Source of the DNA: Naematelia aurantialba
Lineage: Eukaryota; Basidiomycota; Tremellomycetes; Tremellales; Naemateliaceae
Assembly: GCA_021527695.1 (NCBI GenBank)
Contig: JAKFAO010000005.1
Coordinates: forward strand, 1,550,001-1,614,000
Direction of reading: 5' to 3'
DNA length: 64,000 bases
Position numbers and translations under genes: made by a program. The notes beneath the pieces were generated by a model. That model saw only the letters and a list, made by a program, of their open reading frames with translations. It was not told the DNA's origin and made no database searches. Shown piece after piece: positions 23,840 to 36,900 of the stretch (its first letter is position 1; each line of letters begins with the position of its first letter).

Positions 23840-26800
23840 TTACTCCTCGTCGGAGAATACTGCCAAATGTCAGCTCCAGTCCCAAACCAATCAAGGTGCA
23901 GCTGAAACTCACCGTCCTCGCCTCGCTTGCGGCGTGCCATCCGGTCCTTCTTGGCTTTACGCAGCTCAGCAGCCGACTTCTTCTTCTCCTTCTTGACCGC
24001 TGCGATGGGGTTACCCAGCGCATCGTACGTCACTTCCTCCTCGTCACCCGCCTTCTTGTCGATACGCTCGCCAGAGCCCTGACCCTCAACCCAGTTGTGG
24101 CCAGACGCCTCGAGGTGACCATCGCGCATGGCCCAGACTTCCGAACAGATCGACTCGGAGAACTCTCGGTTGTGCGTAATGATGAGCACACCACCCTCAA
24201 AGTTCTTGAGTGCGGCAATGAGCGCAGCAAGGGATTCACGGTCGAGGTAGTTGGTGGGCTCGTCAAGACAGATGACGTGGGGTCGTCGCCAGGTCGCAGC
24301 ACCCAGCACAACCTTGACCTTCTGTCCACCTGAAAGACCTCGCATCGAGTTGTGCGACACAAACTCGGATTCAAGACTACGTCAATCAGTACTATTTCAC
24401 GCAACCAAGCACCAAGCCTCCAAACTCACCCAAAGTCCTCAAAGTGCTTCTCGATCTCACGACGGACCAAAGGCCGCATAAGACCCAAACGCTGCGCCTC
24501 ACGGGTGTCGAGCTCAATGACCTTCTTCTCGAAACCACGGGTAATGAGCTCGTCTCGCGAGATCCACATGTTCTCAGCTGACGACATGCCCTTGAAGGAC
24601 ACTTCGTACTCGTAAGACTGCTTGAGCTTCTTTCGCGCAACAATCTCGTCAATGATCCGCTTGACACCATCCTTGACGACGGTGGCACCCTCGGCCATCT
24701 TCTTCTTCTCCTCCTCGGTCATGACTCGGTTGGCCTTGTGCATTTCTTCCAAGTCCTCGCCGGTCTGGTATCGCCAGAGCATGTACTCGAGCGGAGTCGA
24801 GTCAAGGTGGTTGTCAATGTGGTGGAAAGCGTGCTGGGCAACGTAGCCAATGACCAGGTTGGGGTGCTTCCAGACGGTACCGCCCATGTTGGGCTCAGTC
24901 TCACCAGTGAGCAGCTTGACCAGCGTGGATTTACCGGAACCGTTGGGACCGAGAATGGCGACTCGGGATGAGAGCGAGACCTGGAGAGAGATGTTGTACA
25001 GCTGCTGGACAGGCGAGCCGGGGTATTGGAACGAGACGTCTCGCATCTTGAGCAGCGACTTCTCCTTGGTCTTGACACCATCCAGAAGAGGAGGGGCGGG
25101 GAGCTTGAATTGGTAGTCCTCGGCAACATCGAGCTGGTAGTATGCCTTGGCTTCGGGGACATGCTCGACAAACTTCTCGAGGTTACCGGGGTATCGCTTG
25201 AGCTTGAAGTTGTTCAAGTGAAGGACATCGGTAACAGTTTTGTTCAAGAAGTCAGAGTCGTGCGAAACAATGATCGAGGTGCACTGGGTGAGCGAGGTGA
25301 GGTAATCGATGAGCCACTGCACGTTGAGGACGTCCAAGTGGTTGGTAGGCTCGTCGAGCAACAGGATGTCAGCCTTGAATAGAATGGCACGGGCCAAAGC
25401 GAGCTTCATCTTCCAACCACCGGAGAGCGAACCGATCGAGTGCTGCTGCTTCTTCTCGTCAAAGCCGACGTGCTCGAGAGTCTTCTTGATCTCAGCTTCA
25501 TCGGCCTGCAATCGCTTGTCGCCAAGGACCCAGTCGATGATAGAAATCTCGGCCTCGGAGCCGTCAATGTCGTGCTGAACGTAGAAGGTTCGGACCTCGG
25601 TAGGAGGAGGGAAGCCCTCGACCTGGTTGTTGATGATGGCATTCATCAGGGTGGACTTGCCGGAACCGTTTCGTCCACACAGACCGTAACGGTGGCCTCG
25701 CTTAAGACGCATGTTGGCGTGGTGGAGCAAGATCTTGGCACCGTATGCCAAGTTGAACTGCTCAATGTTGCAGAGGTCCTCGCCCTCTTCCTCGTCAGCG
25801 AACTTGACGTCGTCCGACTCCTCCTCGTCCGCCTTCTTTTGCAGCAGCTCTCGAACAGCAGGGAGCGAGTCGTAAGACGGGAGAGCAAGCTTCACGTAAG
25901 GCGGGACGGTCGCCTCCCAGGTTTGCTGGTCAAAGTTGTGGGCGTTGCACAGAGATGCAGCAAGCACACCAGCGTAAGCGAGACCAGGGTTGGACTGTTC
26001 AACAGTCGCACCACCGTTCTTCTTGACAAATGCAACAAGATTGGTAGCGAGCTCGGCACCCTCGTTGATCTTGAGGGGAGGAAGATCAGTGCCGTTGGAG
26101 TTGGCGGGGATCTTGCCGATGCGTCGAAGTGTGGCAACAGCACGGTTGGCAACCGATCGAGCCTCTGGGTCTGCAATAGTCTCGGCGACGTTGATGAGCT
26201 TGGGTAGCAGGATAGGGAGGAAAGGTCGGACGGTGTACTCCGAGTCGACCAGCTTGGACATGTTGTCAGCGATGACACAGACCTTACGCTTGGTAGCGGT
26301 CGGGCGCTCATCGCAACCTCGGGAAAGCAGAGGTGCGAGAAGTGAGATTGTTGGAGCAGTAACTTCGGAAACGAATGTGGTCGCGGAAAGGAGGGTGATG
26401 GTCTTGGGGACCTCTTCGATAGGGTTAAGGAGAGATTTAATCAGAGCCGGGATGAATTTTTCGATCTGAACGTCAGTTAACGCTCCATGTGGTCAGACCT
26501 ACATCCTTGTTCTCCACGAGGGCACAAGCCTTGGTGAGCGTTTCCTTGGCAGCCTTCTTGACATCTGCCTTGGTGTCCCAAACGGCCTCGGCTAGGACGG
26601 GGATGAGGTCAGGCATGGCACGGCCCATCTGGACGGGGGCCGAGACGATGAGTTGCTGGAGGATGTCGAGGCAGCCAGCCTTGATCTGCCACTTGCCAGA
26701 GGGACCACCGCTCTTGACGGATCCGAGGATGGCAGGAAGGAGGACAAAAGTCGCCCATGGGTTCATGGACTGGACAATGGCCTTGAGAGCCGCAACGGCG

Positions 26801-27207
26801 GCCTCCTTGACCGAGCCCACCTTGTCGCCAAAGGTCTCCAGCAAGACCGGGAAGGGGGTGTGTGGTGCCGACGAGACGACATATGGCTCGAGGAGAGCGG
26901 CAGCGCCGTTCTCACACAGCGTCGAGATGGTAGCACACGCAGCCTCCCGGGCAGCGGGTGATTTTTTGTCGGTCAATGCCTAGCTTCATCAGCACCATCA
27001 CGATCGCCACCTTTGGGAACTCACCTTGACGAGAGCATCGTTGAGACCGATCGTCTGGAAAAACTCTACGCCCTCCTTTTTCGCGAGGGTGGCGAGGTTG
27101 AGTGCAGCCTCGTGCGATGCGGCCTTGTCGGCGACAAACAGTGTGGCAACGTCAAACGCGCCAGCCTTGCCGGAGGAAGCGGTGGAAGTAGCAGCGGGGG
27201 CCATCAT
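23840..27207 (-). CDS. TEF3: translation elongation factor 3, ABC-F ATPase
   Basis: Fungal ribosome-associated ATPase that promotes E-site tRNA release during elongation; 1,059 residues, the usual length. Minus-strand exons 27025-27207, 26503-26979, 24430-26465, 23913-24376, 23840-23859. An N-terminal HEAT-repeat region ([18 protein letters not shown] and similar) is followed by ABC1 with Walker [10 protein letters not shown], signature LSGGW and Walker [12 protein letters not shown], then ABC2 with GPNGSGKST, an inserted chromodomain-like segment ([10 protein letters not shown]), LSGGQK and [11 protein letters not shown]. The tail is lysine-rich, typical of EF-3 ribosome binding. The last exon is 20 nt and changes the end to DVFSDEE, matching the acidic EF-3 terminus; without it the frame runs into unrelated sequence. 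Start at 27207 or the next ATG at 27204. Confidence 0.97.
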
Positions 27208-28783
27208 GGATCTGGCTACTGTCAGAGGGTATCGCGAGGCTGGCGAGGAGGCTGCTCACTCTCTAGGTATCGACGGGGTAATGCTAGTTTTTTTACAGTG
27301 GGTTTTGATTTGCTGAATCAAACCAAACGAGTCTCTAAAGCGCGCTGTTTCTCAACGCAGACAGCCAGAGAGCGAGTGTGAGCTGAGCAGTCGAGAGAGC
27401 TGCTCTGAGTCTTCTATGTGTGACCGCGAGGAGGCCAGAGAGGGGGAACAGTAGACTGGTAGAGAAGGGATGAGAGATGTGGTGGTTGGAAAAGAAAGAA
27501 AGGAGCGGCGACAGATGGGGGCTATGAAAAAAAAAAGTCTGTTCCCCCCGGGCTCATTTCGGCGGAGCGATTGCTACTTTGGGTAATTGTTTGTCCAGAT
27601 TAAATTACAATCGGTTTTACGCGGTTTTCTCCCGTTTCTAACCCAAATTCGACGCGTTGGGGGGAGCATTTTTCCGCGTGGTGTTGCATCCAGGAGGGCT
27701 CGTATTGATTTTCGAGAGCCGGACGAGCGTACTCTGAGCACGAGTATCAAGCAGAGAGATCCCGTATACGAGTGAAGGCAGCTCTCCTAAACATTCTGCA
27801 GAGGCCTGATCGAGCAAGAAGCGCGTTTGCCTCGCCTCTTCCCGCCAGGCGGCTATGCTCGGTAACTTCCCATGTGACTCGACTCGCCAGTCAAACATTC
27901 ATGGTATCTCATCGAAGAGCAGGGAGAAGAATTACTCGAGTGGCAAACGGCCTGCTTTGAAGCACAAGCACCACTCGCTCAATAGATGTTGACGGTCTTT
28001 TGACACAGGGTATGTCGTTGGCGCACCACGGTCATGCCAGAGCAGGAGCCGTCGGCATCGAGCTACTGTCCATTTATTGTCGAGTCTCGGCTGGGCGAAC
28101 CCCATCGATGAAAGATATCCGGCGACTCTAGCTGGGGCCTCGCAGGTCTCTGCGTGGATATCAGTGCCGCTGAGCCTCTCTTGCGTCTGCCGGGGGCGGT
28201 CTACCATAGGCCAAGTGTATATTAAGAGAGACATTCCCGTGTCAGCTCAGAGTGAGCAGATGACTTGAGCAAAATGAGTAGAGACATATGCTCTCGACCT
28301 ACAGCTCGTCGACGGATCAGTATCGTCAGGGATTCAGATCAGCCTGCGCGACGTTAGGGTAGAGGACAATGGCGGCATTGGTACCCTGGTCAGACGAGCG
28401 TATACTGTGCACCAGCATGCGAGAAGAGACTATCTCTGGGGGAATGTGCAGTTAGACGTCGCTCAACAAAGGCAGCAGACATAGCAAAAGCAACAAAAGT
28501 CGTCCCGCGCACAGAAAGGAAAGGAAAAACACGCCAAGTTGAAGATTGCCCAAAGAGGAATTATGCTCAGTTGAAAAATGGTTCCGAAGTTTACGCCGCC
28601 ACGCGCTGTATTCTTTGCTCTGCACTTTGTGCATTCGTGCTCTTGCTTGTCTGCCCATCGCCTGTTCCCCCAGTTGTAGCTCTGTATCGTGCTTCCATCA
28701 CCAGCGTCGAGGCCGCCTACGAAAAATTCCGCACAAGCACAAAGCCCTAGTGACTTGAAACCGGACAAACGTACTCGACCACC
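27208..28783. promoter_or_regulatory. 1.6 kb intergenic region upstream of EF-3 and of the Kre9-like gene
   Basis: Divergent start codons face this region, so it holds the promoters of EF-3 (minus) and the secreted protein (plus). An oligo-A run lies at 27526-27536. No coding exon recognised. Confidence 0.5.
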
Positions 28784-30120
28784 ATGCGCTTCCTGCTCTT
28801 GTCTCTCCTCCTCCTCCCTTTCTCCCTCGGTATGTCTTCCCCTCTCATTCTGCCTTTTCTCCTCACCGTCCGTCAAATATCTTCAGAATCTTCGTATCCA
28901 TTCCTTGCTCCTGTCAGCTTTCTGGATTTGCTCCCCAGCAACCTGATATCTTCGGACGTGGCGTAGTGTGGTAGACTAATGCGCGCAGCGTCCGTATCCA
29001 CGATCTACTTTCCAATCTCGAATCCAGACGCTAACAACCCATGGATCGTCGGTCAGAAGAACCTGCTCGCATGGAAGACAGGCGGCGGTTCGGGTGTCGA
29101 ATCATTTGATATTCAGCTACACAACTGGAACAAGACGATCATGACAGGATTCCTCCCCATTGCGCTGCGTGTACCGATGGAACGGCTGCCGACTGGCAGA
29201 CACAATTATGGAGGGGAGATCGAAGTGGACCTTGATTTGGACATGCCTACTGGGTGAGTGGAGACAGACCATCTCACTGGTGGGATGAAGGGCGTCCGAT
29301 CGACGTGGGCATATGCGACCTTGAGTGTCGTCAACGCTCTGGGTGTCCTTGCTAGGCGTAGTTGTCTCGAATGTCTCGGGAATCCTGGGTGTCGTGACTG
29401 TCTCGCGTCGTCCCATATCATTGCAGCGGCGGGTCCAGTCTAGTCGAGCAGTCCAGCTGACACATCTGCAGTACAGGCTTCACTCTGATCTTCATTGACA
29501 CACTGAGCGGAAAGGTTTACGCCAGAGTACGTGTCTCTGAAGACGATTTACCACCATGAGCGTCGGCTGATCCCCTTCAGTCCAAGGTTTTCTCTATTCT
29601 GGCTACCACACCTAGCAACTTTACAACGCCCAGTACGTTTTCTCTTCATCGGCCGTGGAATCTCTACTCGGCGCTGTTCCCATTGTCCTCTCTGTTCCGT
29701 TCCACCTTATCAAACTTCTTGCCATCTTTGGCCCTCCACGCTCGTCTTTGGTCGTCTTCGCTTCACTTTTGGTCGCTTGTTGTCTTTGGTCTCACTTATG
29801 TCGTCTTCAACCCACTTTGATGGTCTTCCGTCGGGGTTTGGGCATTTTTGCTCGTCGCCCACGTTACTCGTCGCCTCTTGTCGCCTCTTATCCCTTCACA
29901 CCGTCACTCTCCTCGCATTTCAATCGGCACTGCGTAGACGCGATGCAACGCTAACCATCCCTCAGCCCTGCCAACGGCAACCGTAACAGCCACCATCACG
30001 GATCTGCCCAACCCTCTTCAGCAATACGCCCTGACTCTGAACGGTATCGACCCCGACGCGACGGCAACGACGACGATCAACTACGCCGGTGTGGCCGGTA
30101 ACGGCCAGGCGAGGAGGTGA
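28784..30120 (+). CDS. secreted protein with Kre9/Knh1-like N-terminal domain
   Basis: Predicted extracellular or cell-wall protein of 190 residues. Exons 28784-28829, 28989-29253, 29472-29526, 29581-29632, 29966-30120. The first exon encodes a signal peptide (MRFLLLSLLLLPFSLA) and nothing more. The mature part begins SVSTIYFPISNPDANNPWIV and has GQKNLLAWKTGG, FDIQLHNW and GTGFTLIFIDTLSGKVYARS, the layout of the Ig-like domain found in Kre9/Knh1 and Ser/Thr-rich GPI proteins. The C-terminal third is Thr/Ala-rich (TATVTATITDLP) but ends GNGQARR without a hydrophobic GPI signal. The last intron (29633-29965) is long for this genome. The domain family is fairly sure; the role in glucan assembly known for yeast Kre9 is not proven here. 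Confidence 0.8.
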
Positions 30121-30944
30121 AGCCCGCATGCACGATTGAAGATGGTAGCTTGACGGTGGCGGCTCGTCTCGACAGCACCAGGTGGCCCCGGTTGGCCCAA
30201 GCAAGAGTGTACTGTGTGTGGGTAGTGGTTTTCCAGTGTGTGCGAGTAGAGTGGTACTGGTTTCGGGACTGGGACTGGGCTGGATCTCAACGGACACTGT
30301 GACGACGAGGTAGATGCATGACGAACTCTGACAATACGAGTCACTCGGGCGCAAACGCGAAAATGGAGAAACGAAAGCGAAAGACTCTGTGAAGCCTCGA
30401 AACGTGGCCCCTGGAACAAGCCAAGCCAGCAGCTGCATACGTCCAACTAACCAGCATCCAACAGCATCCCCCTACGCTGCTGGAACCTCGACCTGAGAAC
30501 GAATACTGGACACTAAACAAACATCTAGCCTGCTACATTGCTACAAGAGATCTCTCGGCTCGATCAGACCCTGATTCTTCCCCAGAACTCCCGACATTTC
30601 ACTCCCGGAATCAGCTTCCCCCTCCCAGAACTCCCTTCCCCTCCCACTTCTTCCTCCCCAAAACCCCGCTTCCCACTTCCCAACCCAAGCACTAAGGCTT
30701 GCATTTTTATCTCCTTCGGCCACACCCAAACCGGTGCTCGCGCCTTCCCGCTTCTCGAACCAAGTACCAGTGTTGCTCTCTCATCGAACTAAACAATCCT
30801 GCAAAACTAATTATAAAGATTGCCGCGAGTGCGCCAGACCCGAGATGGACGATTTTCGTCGAGAGGCATGCGAGCTGTGCGTCTCAGGTCTGGATAACTG
30901 CATGTCGCGGTCAGTTTTGAACTTTACGATGACACTTGACACCA
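30121..30944. other. spacer between converging Kre9-like and FMP27 genes
   Basis: About 820 bp holding both 3' ends; a C/T-rich stretch spans about 30600-30690. No gene recognised. Confidence 0.5.
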
Positions 30945-33900
30945 TTATAGCTGGATAGGCGTTCGCCAGCACGGAATGGGTGTCGGGAAGAAGAGGGCAT
31001 GTGCGAAGAAGTGAAAGAGAGGAAATCAACACTCACCTCCTCGCTGGACGCTGCTGGACTGTCGTGTCGGTGCTTCTTCAACTTCCCAAGCAACCCTTTG
31101 ACAGCCTTTCCGACCGCGCCTTCATGGTCACTCTGCTCGCTCTCGTCCTCCGAATCGTCATGGATCACGTATCCCGTACTTGGGAGACTCGGACTCGCAT
31201 GACTCTGGCCGCGACTGGATATTATCCTTGAGAGGGGGTTACCGCTCGATTCCGAGCGTGACAGACTACGTCCCAGAATCGTCGATACCGATTCGTCGGA
31301 TGGCGTGGGAGGTTCCACAGAGAGCCGGAGGTTCGAATGGACAGGGGGACTAAAGTCTGATTTGTCTCGTTTCATCGCGGGAAAGTCGGATGACAGTGCC
31401 GCCACATGCCGCAGTGCCTTTTTGGAGCGGAAGATCGACGTCTTCATGAATACCTGTGACAAGAGGTCTCCAGTCTGCGACCAGATGGCACTGCGGAAAT
31501 CTGACCGTCAGCGTCAACATGCCGCGATCTAGCTCACCTCTCTTCACGTGCTCGAATATGTCTTCCCATGACCATACTTTGTTCGAGTACATGAGGTTCG
31601 GCGTCTTGACTTTGAAGTCGACCATGTCTGGCACCGACCACTTTTTGTGGCGTTTCGTGGCCCCTTCCTCGCCCTAATATGTCAGCTATCGACTCTCGCC
31701 ACCGACTCACCTTGTACGACAGCACCAAACTCGTCGCATCAACCATGATTTTGACGAACGTGAAATTGGTCTTGGCTCGCCGGCGCATCTCAGCAGCGTC
31801 ACCGCTAGGAACCATTGTAAATTTGGCATCGGGCTTTCCGAGTTCCTCTCCCTGCGTATGGCGTGTGGCAGTGGTAGACTGAGAGCTGATTGACGCCGAC
31901 GACGGCGTACGATGGAGTGAGATCTCCATGCCAGACGATGTTCGCTTGGTTTCCTTGTCATCCTTATCCTTCGCACCGCCCTTGGCCTGCTCGTCCCGAC
32001 GCTTGACGCGGTCGTTGAAAATATAGTCCACGATCTGGTGACCCACTCTTTCCTCGATACGGAATCGGATAGGGATGATATTGACAAACAGGTGTCGATA
32101 GATGGGGATCCCACCGACCGGCGCAAGCGTCGACCACGAAATCGACATCATCGGATCCTTGAGCTTCTTCCTGCCGGATGCTGACGACTCGTGTCGCGCA
32201 ACGACCTCGGGATACACGGCATCGGCATTCGAGTTGAGAATTGACAGATCACCAAAGGTCATTGCGCTGTCTGTCGATCCGTCCTTGTTGCTGACATAGG
32301 AGAACAACGTTCCCTCGATATCAAGCTTGACAAGCGGTCGGAGATCATCTCGAAGCATATGCCAAGCAACACTACCAGCTCGGACGTCGGTTCTGGCGGC
32401 GGATTTGAGTGCTGCCCGTGCATCATCCCTCGCTTGGTTGACATTGATCACCTCAAAGACGGTAAAGAGCTGCTCGGTCGCTTCCAGGCAGTCTGTCCTG
32501 ATCTTGAACAGCTCCCCCTTGCCGCCCTCCGTGAGGAGATCAACATTCGCTTCGTAGCCTCTCTGTAGCTGCGAGAGCGATCGAATACTCTGTTGCAAGC
32601 TAAAGAGGTCGGCAATCAGGCGTTGCGGATCTCGGTCTTTACGGTCAAAGGCAAAGACAAAGCTGTCCACTCGCTCAGATCGGTGGCGATGCTCGGGGTC
32701 TTGGTAGATGAGCAGATCGGTGACGATATTATACAGTGCAGTATAATGCTCGGACGTTGCCGAGACAGTGATGCGTGGAATGACGATCGTGGTAAGATCT
32801 TGGTGGATACGCAAGTGGCTGTGGTTCTCGCCATTCTCGCCTTCGACATCTGGCCAATCGAGACCTCGAGGCATCCGTAGCCGGTTAAACTTGTCTATCG
32901 ATACCGCCACGTCGGTTTTGAGGACGATTCGGTCATAATCCGTTGCCTCACTGCGCACATCCAGGAAGATCTCGAGAGGAACAAAGTCCAGTCCTCTCGG
33001 AACACCATATGAACCTCTTTCGCGCTGCATAGATTCCTGGTTTGGGTAAAAAGCCTGAAGGCCCTTCATCGACGCAAAATTTCTGTCCATGAGCTCCGAA
33101 GGCTGTGTTCCGCTCACCTTGCCAGAACGTCCGCCGTGATGTTGTCCTTGGCCCCTTGGTCGAGGACTTGGAAACTCTTGAACGACACCTCCTCGACCGC
33201 AAGAAGAACGATAGCATTGTGATCAGCCGAACTTCGCAGTGCGATCTGAGGCTTGAGAACCAAGATGCTGTGCTTGGGCCTGGCAACAGTATTATCGGCC
33301 AGCCCAATGGATGCTTTCCGCAGCTCCTCGAATTCCGAGTCAACGCCCGGAGGCAGCTTGAACCGCGGAGCGGCAGACTTGTCCCGCAGCACCCTCTCCA
33401 GCTCACGCAGCATGTCCATCGCGACGTCCGCTGGAGCCGGGAATGCATCGTCAGGTAGATCATCCTGGTTGAATCCCGTTTGAAGCCGACGCATCCGTTG
33501 CTGGATACTATCGCGAACACCTCGGAGAGCACTGACGTCAGATTGACGAGGAAGGATGACTTACGCATGGGACGTCGTGTATTCTTCTTTCTTGCGATCT
33601 CGCGAGGACCATAGATACTTGAACAGAATCTGCGCGGTCAGTACAGCTGAGCACTTTGAGAAGCAAGGTTGTTCTCACATTTCGCGAGCTGTTGTTGAAG
33701 AAGGCTCTCGGGTTATGCACATGTATGGTGTTTTCGAATGTAACCTCGCCTGACCGGTTCTCCGCATGCGCCTTGTCGTGCGTGCCCGAGCGTTGTAGAG
33801 TATCGTCGTCGATCTGTCTCCTCTCTTTGACGGCAAGCTCATCTCGATGCCGGTAGAGCGTGTTCAAGCGAGATCGCACCACAGTCAACTCGCGTCGCGA

Positions 33901-36900
33901 GACCGCGGAATCCTTGTCCGTCAACGCAGCCTCGCGCTCCTTGAGTTCCGCTATCCGTTCCTCGGCAATGACGATCTGAGTCTCTCCCACGCCGGCAGCC
34001 GCACCCAGATAACAAATGTGCGATTTTTCGTGTCCGAATTTTGTACTCTCCAATTCCAGTTGCGAATCTGAACCGGTATCGGACGACCCTTCCTCGTCAC
34101 GCTGCTCTCCAGACATGATCTGCCTAGCCTTGACACGCTTGGAAATGAACACCTGTGGACAATCGCCAACATTTGCGATTTCGAGACGCGGGTCTCGGTC
34201 GAGGGGCTTGCGGTCCACGTCGATATAGTCAAGGATATTGTACCATACCGCGTCCTCGGGCTGCAACTCGGAAGCATTGATCATGAAGTCGTCGGTAACG
34301 CGTGCTTCGACGTCCACATGTGTTTCCACAAAGTCAGCTCGAAGAGCTCTGAAGTCGACCTTTTTCAGCTGCAGATCCGCCGCGTAGAACGGCTTATGGA
34401 TAATGGCCGTGTCCCGATGCAGCTTTTCGTGTCGAACCCGCATTTCCTGCGCTCGCTGATGCGCGTCGGCGCGGAACTCGCCAAAGCGGATCTTCACGCC
34501 CAAGGATTGGGACCTGCCAGTCGCCCAAAGATCCTGTGAGACCTGCTGGTACATGTGAGAGAGAAAGAGGTCTTTGATGTCAAAGCGATACTTGATTGTA
34601 CCGAGACTGCGGCCAAACTTCTTTGACGCCGGCGGAGCATCCGGGAAGAGACTTCCCTGGCGGATCGGAAGCGACATCTTGTGATCAAAGAGTCTGACGT
34701 GAGCTTTAGCCGTGGCGTTGGCGACTCACCTCCACCAGGCAAAGAAATGAGCGAAGGCTTTGGGGCTACAGTGCATACTGCTGTGCATGTCCGTATCGAG
34801 GTTCTCCCTGGGATCCACCGGCTTGAGCGGCGAGACAACCGAGACGGAAAAGTGCACGAAATCTGAACGGAATCCTTCGTACGAATCGATCGACTACCAT
34901 CAGCCTCGATCAACCAACGACAAGCTCACCCTTCCGATTCGCTGTTCATCTCGCTCAATCGCCTCGGGTGATCGCAGGACCACCTCCTGATGCTGCTTAA
35001 AGTCGAAGAGCCGACAAGCACGGTGGAAGACGTTTTCAGTCTCACCACACTGCTGATCACAGGTATGAGGACGGCATGTCCTCTCGAAAGCGAACCCGAA
35101 TCCAACTCGCACACCATTCACGAAACGAGCACAGGGTTTGGTATATCGTCTGTCCATGAGGGATTGGTCTGAACGTCCCCGTTCTCGCTGCGGAATGGCC
35201 GAAGCCGGAAGGTGGCTCTCGCCGGCATTGGTCGCGTCATTGAGTGCCGAAAGACTCATGTCAGCGCTGGATACGGCGACAACTTACTCGGGAATCGCAA
35301 TGACAAGCTCATCAGATGCAATCTGAATAGTCTCGTATTGCTCATTAGGTTGATTGATCTCAAATCGCGTATTTCCTCGCCAGGCTAGAGCGAAACCCGC
35401 TCCAAGGCCCGTGACAGCATAGGGATCAAACGAACCTTCAGTCAGCCACGTTCCGTAACGATAAACTCACCCTTGAGATGCAAGTGCACAGGACCATGGA
35501 AATCGATCGACACCTTCCAATGGAGGATCAACCTGAACTTATCCCAGAACCCGATTTTGGGACTCGGGTCTCGCGGTGGTTGGGTAAGCGTCTCGATGAC
35601 CTTCATGACATCCTGGATGGCTGGCTGATAGGAATTCCCCCACGTAAACTCGGTGATCTTTTCCGAGGCAATCTTGACGACTGGTCGAGTATACGTCTTG
35701 ACAGGCATGATCGTCTTGGCGATCTCAACCGTGAACGACCTTGCATCTTTGGCACCGCAACCCTCTGGGATAACCTGGCACGGAATGAGGATCATGCTGT
35801 CATCGCCCTTCAACTCCTCGGCAATGATGAAAGGGGTCTCGACATGCCACGCCGGGCCAGTATCAACCGCTTGAATGCGGATCAACGGCAACGGATAGTC
35901 CCGAACAGCCACCTTGGCCGAGTCCATGGACCACGACAAATTGAGCGGGATCATGAGCGAGAATTCGACGTCATCCGAAAACGGCGCAGACACGTCACCC
36001 ATGTATTGGATGATTTCGGCGCGACTCCAGCCGGGATCCTGCACGCAGATCTTCACCCCGTCAAATGTCGCTCTGAACAATGGCGCTTTGGTAGACGATT
36101 CAGCAATGGCAATGGGTAGCTTGACATCCTTTCCTCCGAGAGCCATGTGACGCATAGCTGCCATTTCTTGACGTCGATGTTCCGCCTTGACGCCATTGAT
36201 AGCTTTTGTCCAACTCCTAGCATGGAAATGATCCAGTTTGTACCGCGCGAGCGAGTCGGCAATGGTAGCTCTCTTCGTGAGGAAAGCTACATGCCGTACG
36301 CCCTTATCATTGATTGAATCGTCTGACAGCTCCCCATTCTCTTCGGCCTCCCTTAGGAGCTGCAGCTTCATCTCAAATGCATCTTCGAGCTGAATGCGCC
36401 GCTCCTGCTCGTGAAGGCCAGTTCTCCAGATGAGGTTCAGACTCGTCTCAATCGGGTTATCTCGAGCTTCCAGCGACAGGTATCTGATATTGAACTCGAG
36501 TTTTGGAATGCGCTTGGGCGCCTCCGCACCTGGCTTGCGCGCAAAGCTGAAGCCGCGACCACCGAGATCCTCCACCAGAAGTTTGAGAGCCTTGACAGTA
36601 ACGCTGATGTTGAGAATCAGTCCCGAGAGCTGGTAAGACGTCGGTATGCGGACCCGGAGAGCCTCGGCATCAATTACAAACGACAAGGGTCTCTCTACGC
36701 CTGCCTTGAGGCCAAACTTTTTGATTCGCGCCAATTCCTCCCACATGCCACTCCGTCTTGGACTAGGCACGTAGAGTAAGGCCTGGTCGGTAGTGGCGTG
36801 CACGATGGGAGCTACATACTTCCATAGTCGGATCGAAGCGATGTGGAGGTAGACCTGCTCGTTGAGAGGGAAGGCGAAATGCACTGACAGGAAGGGCAGG

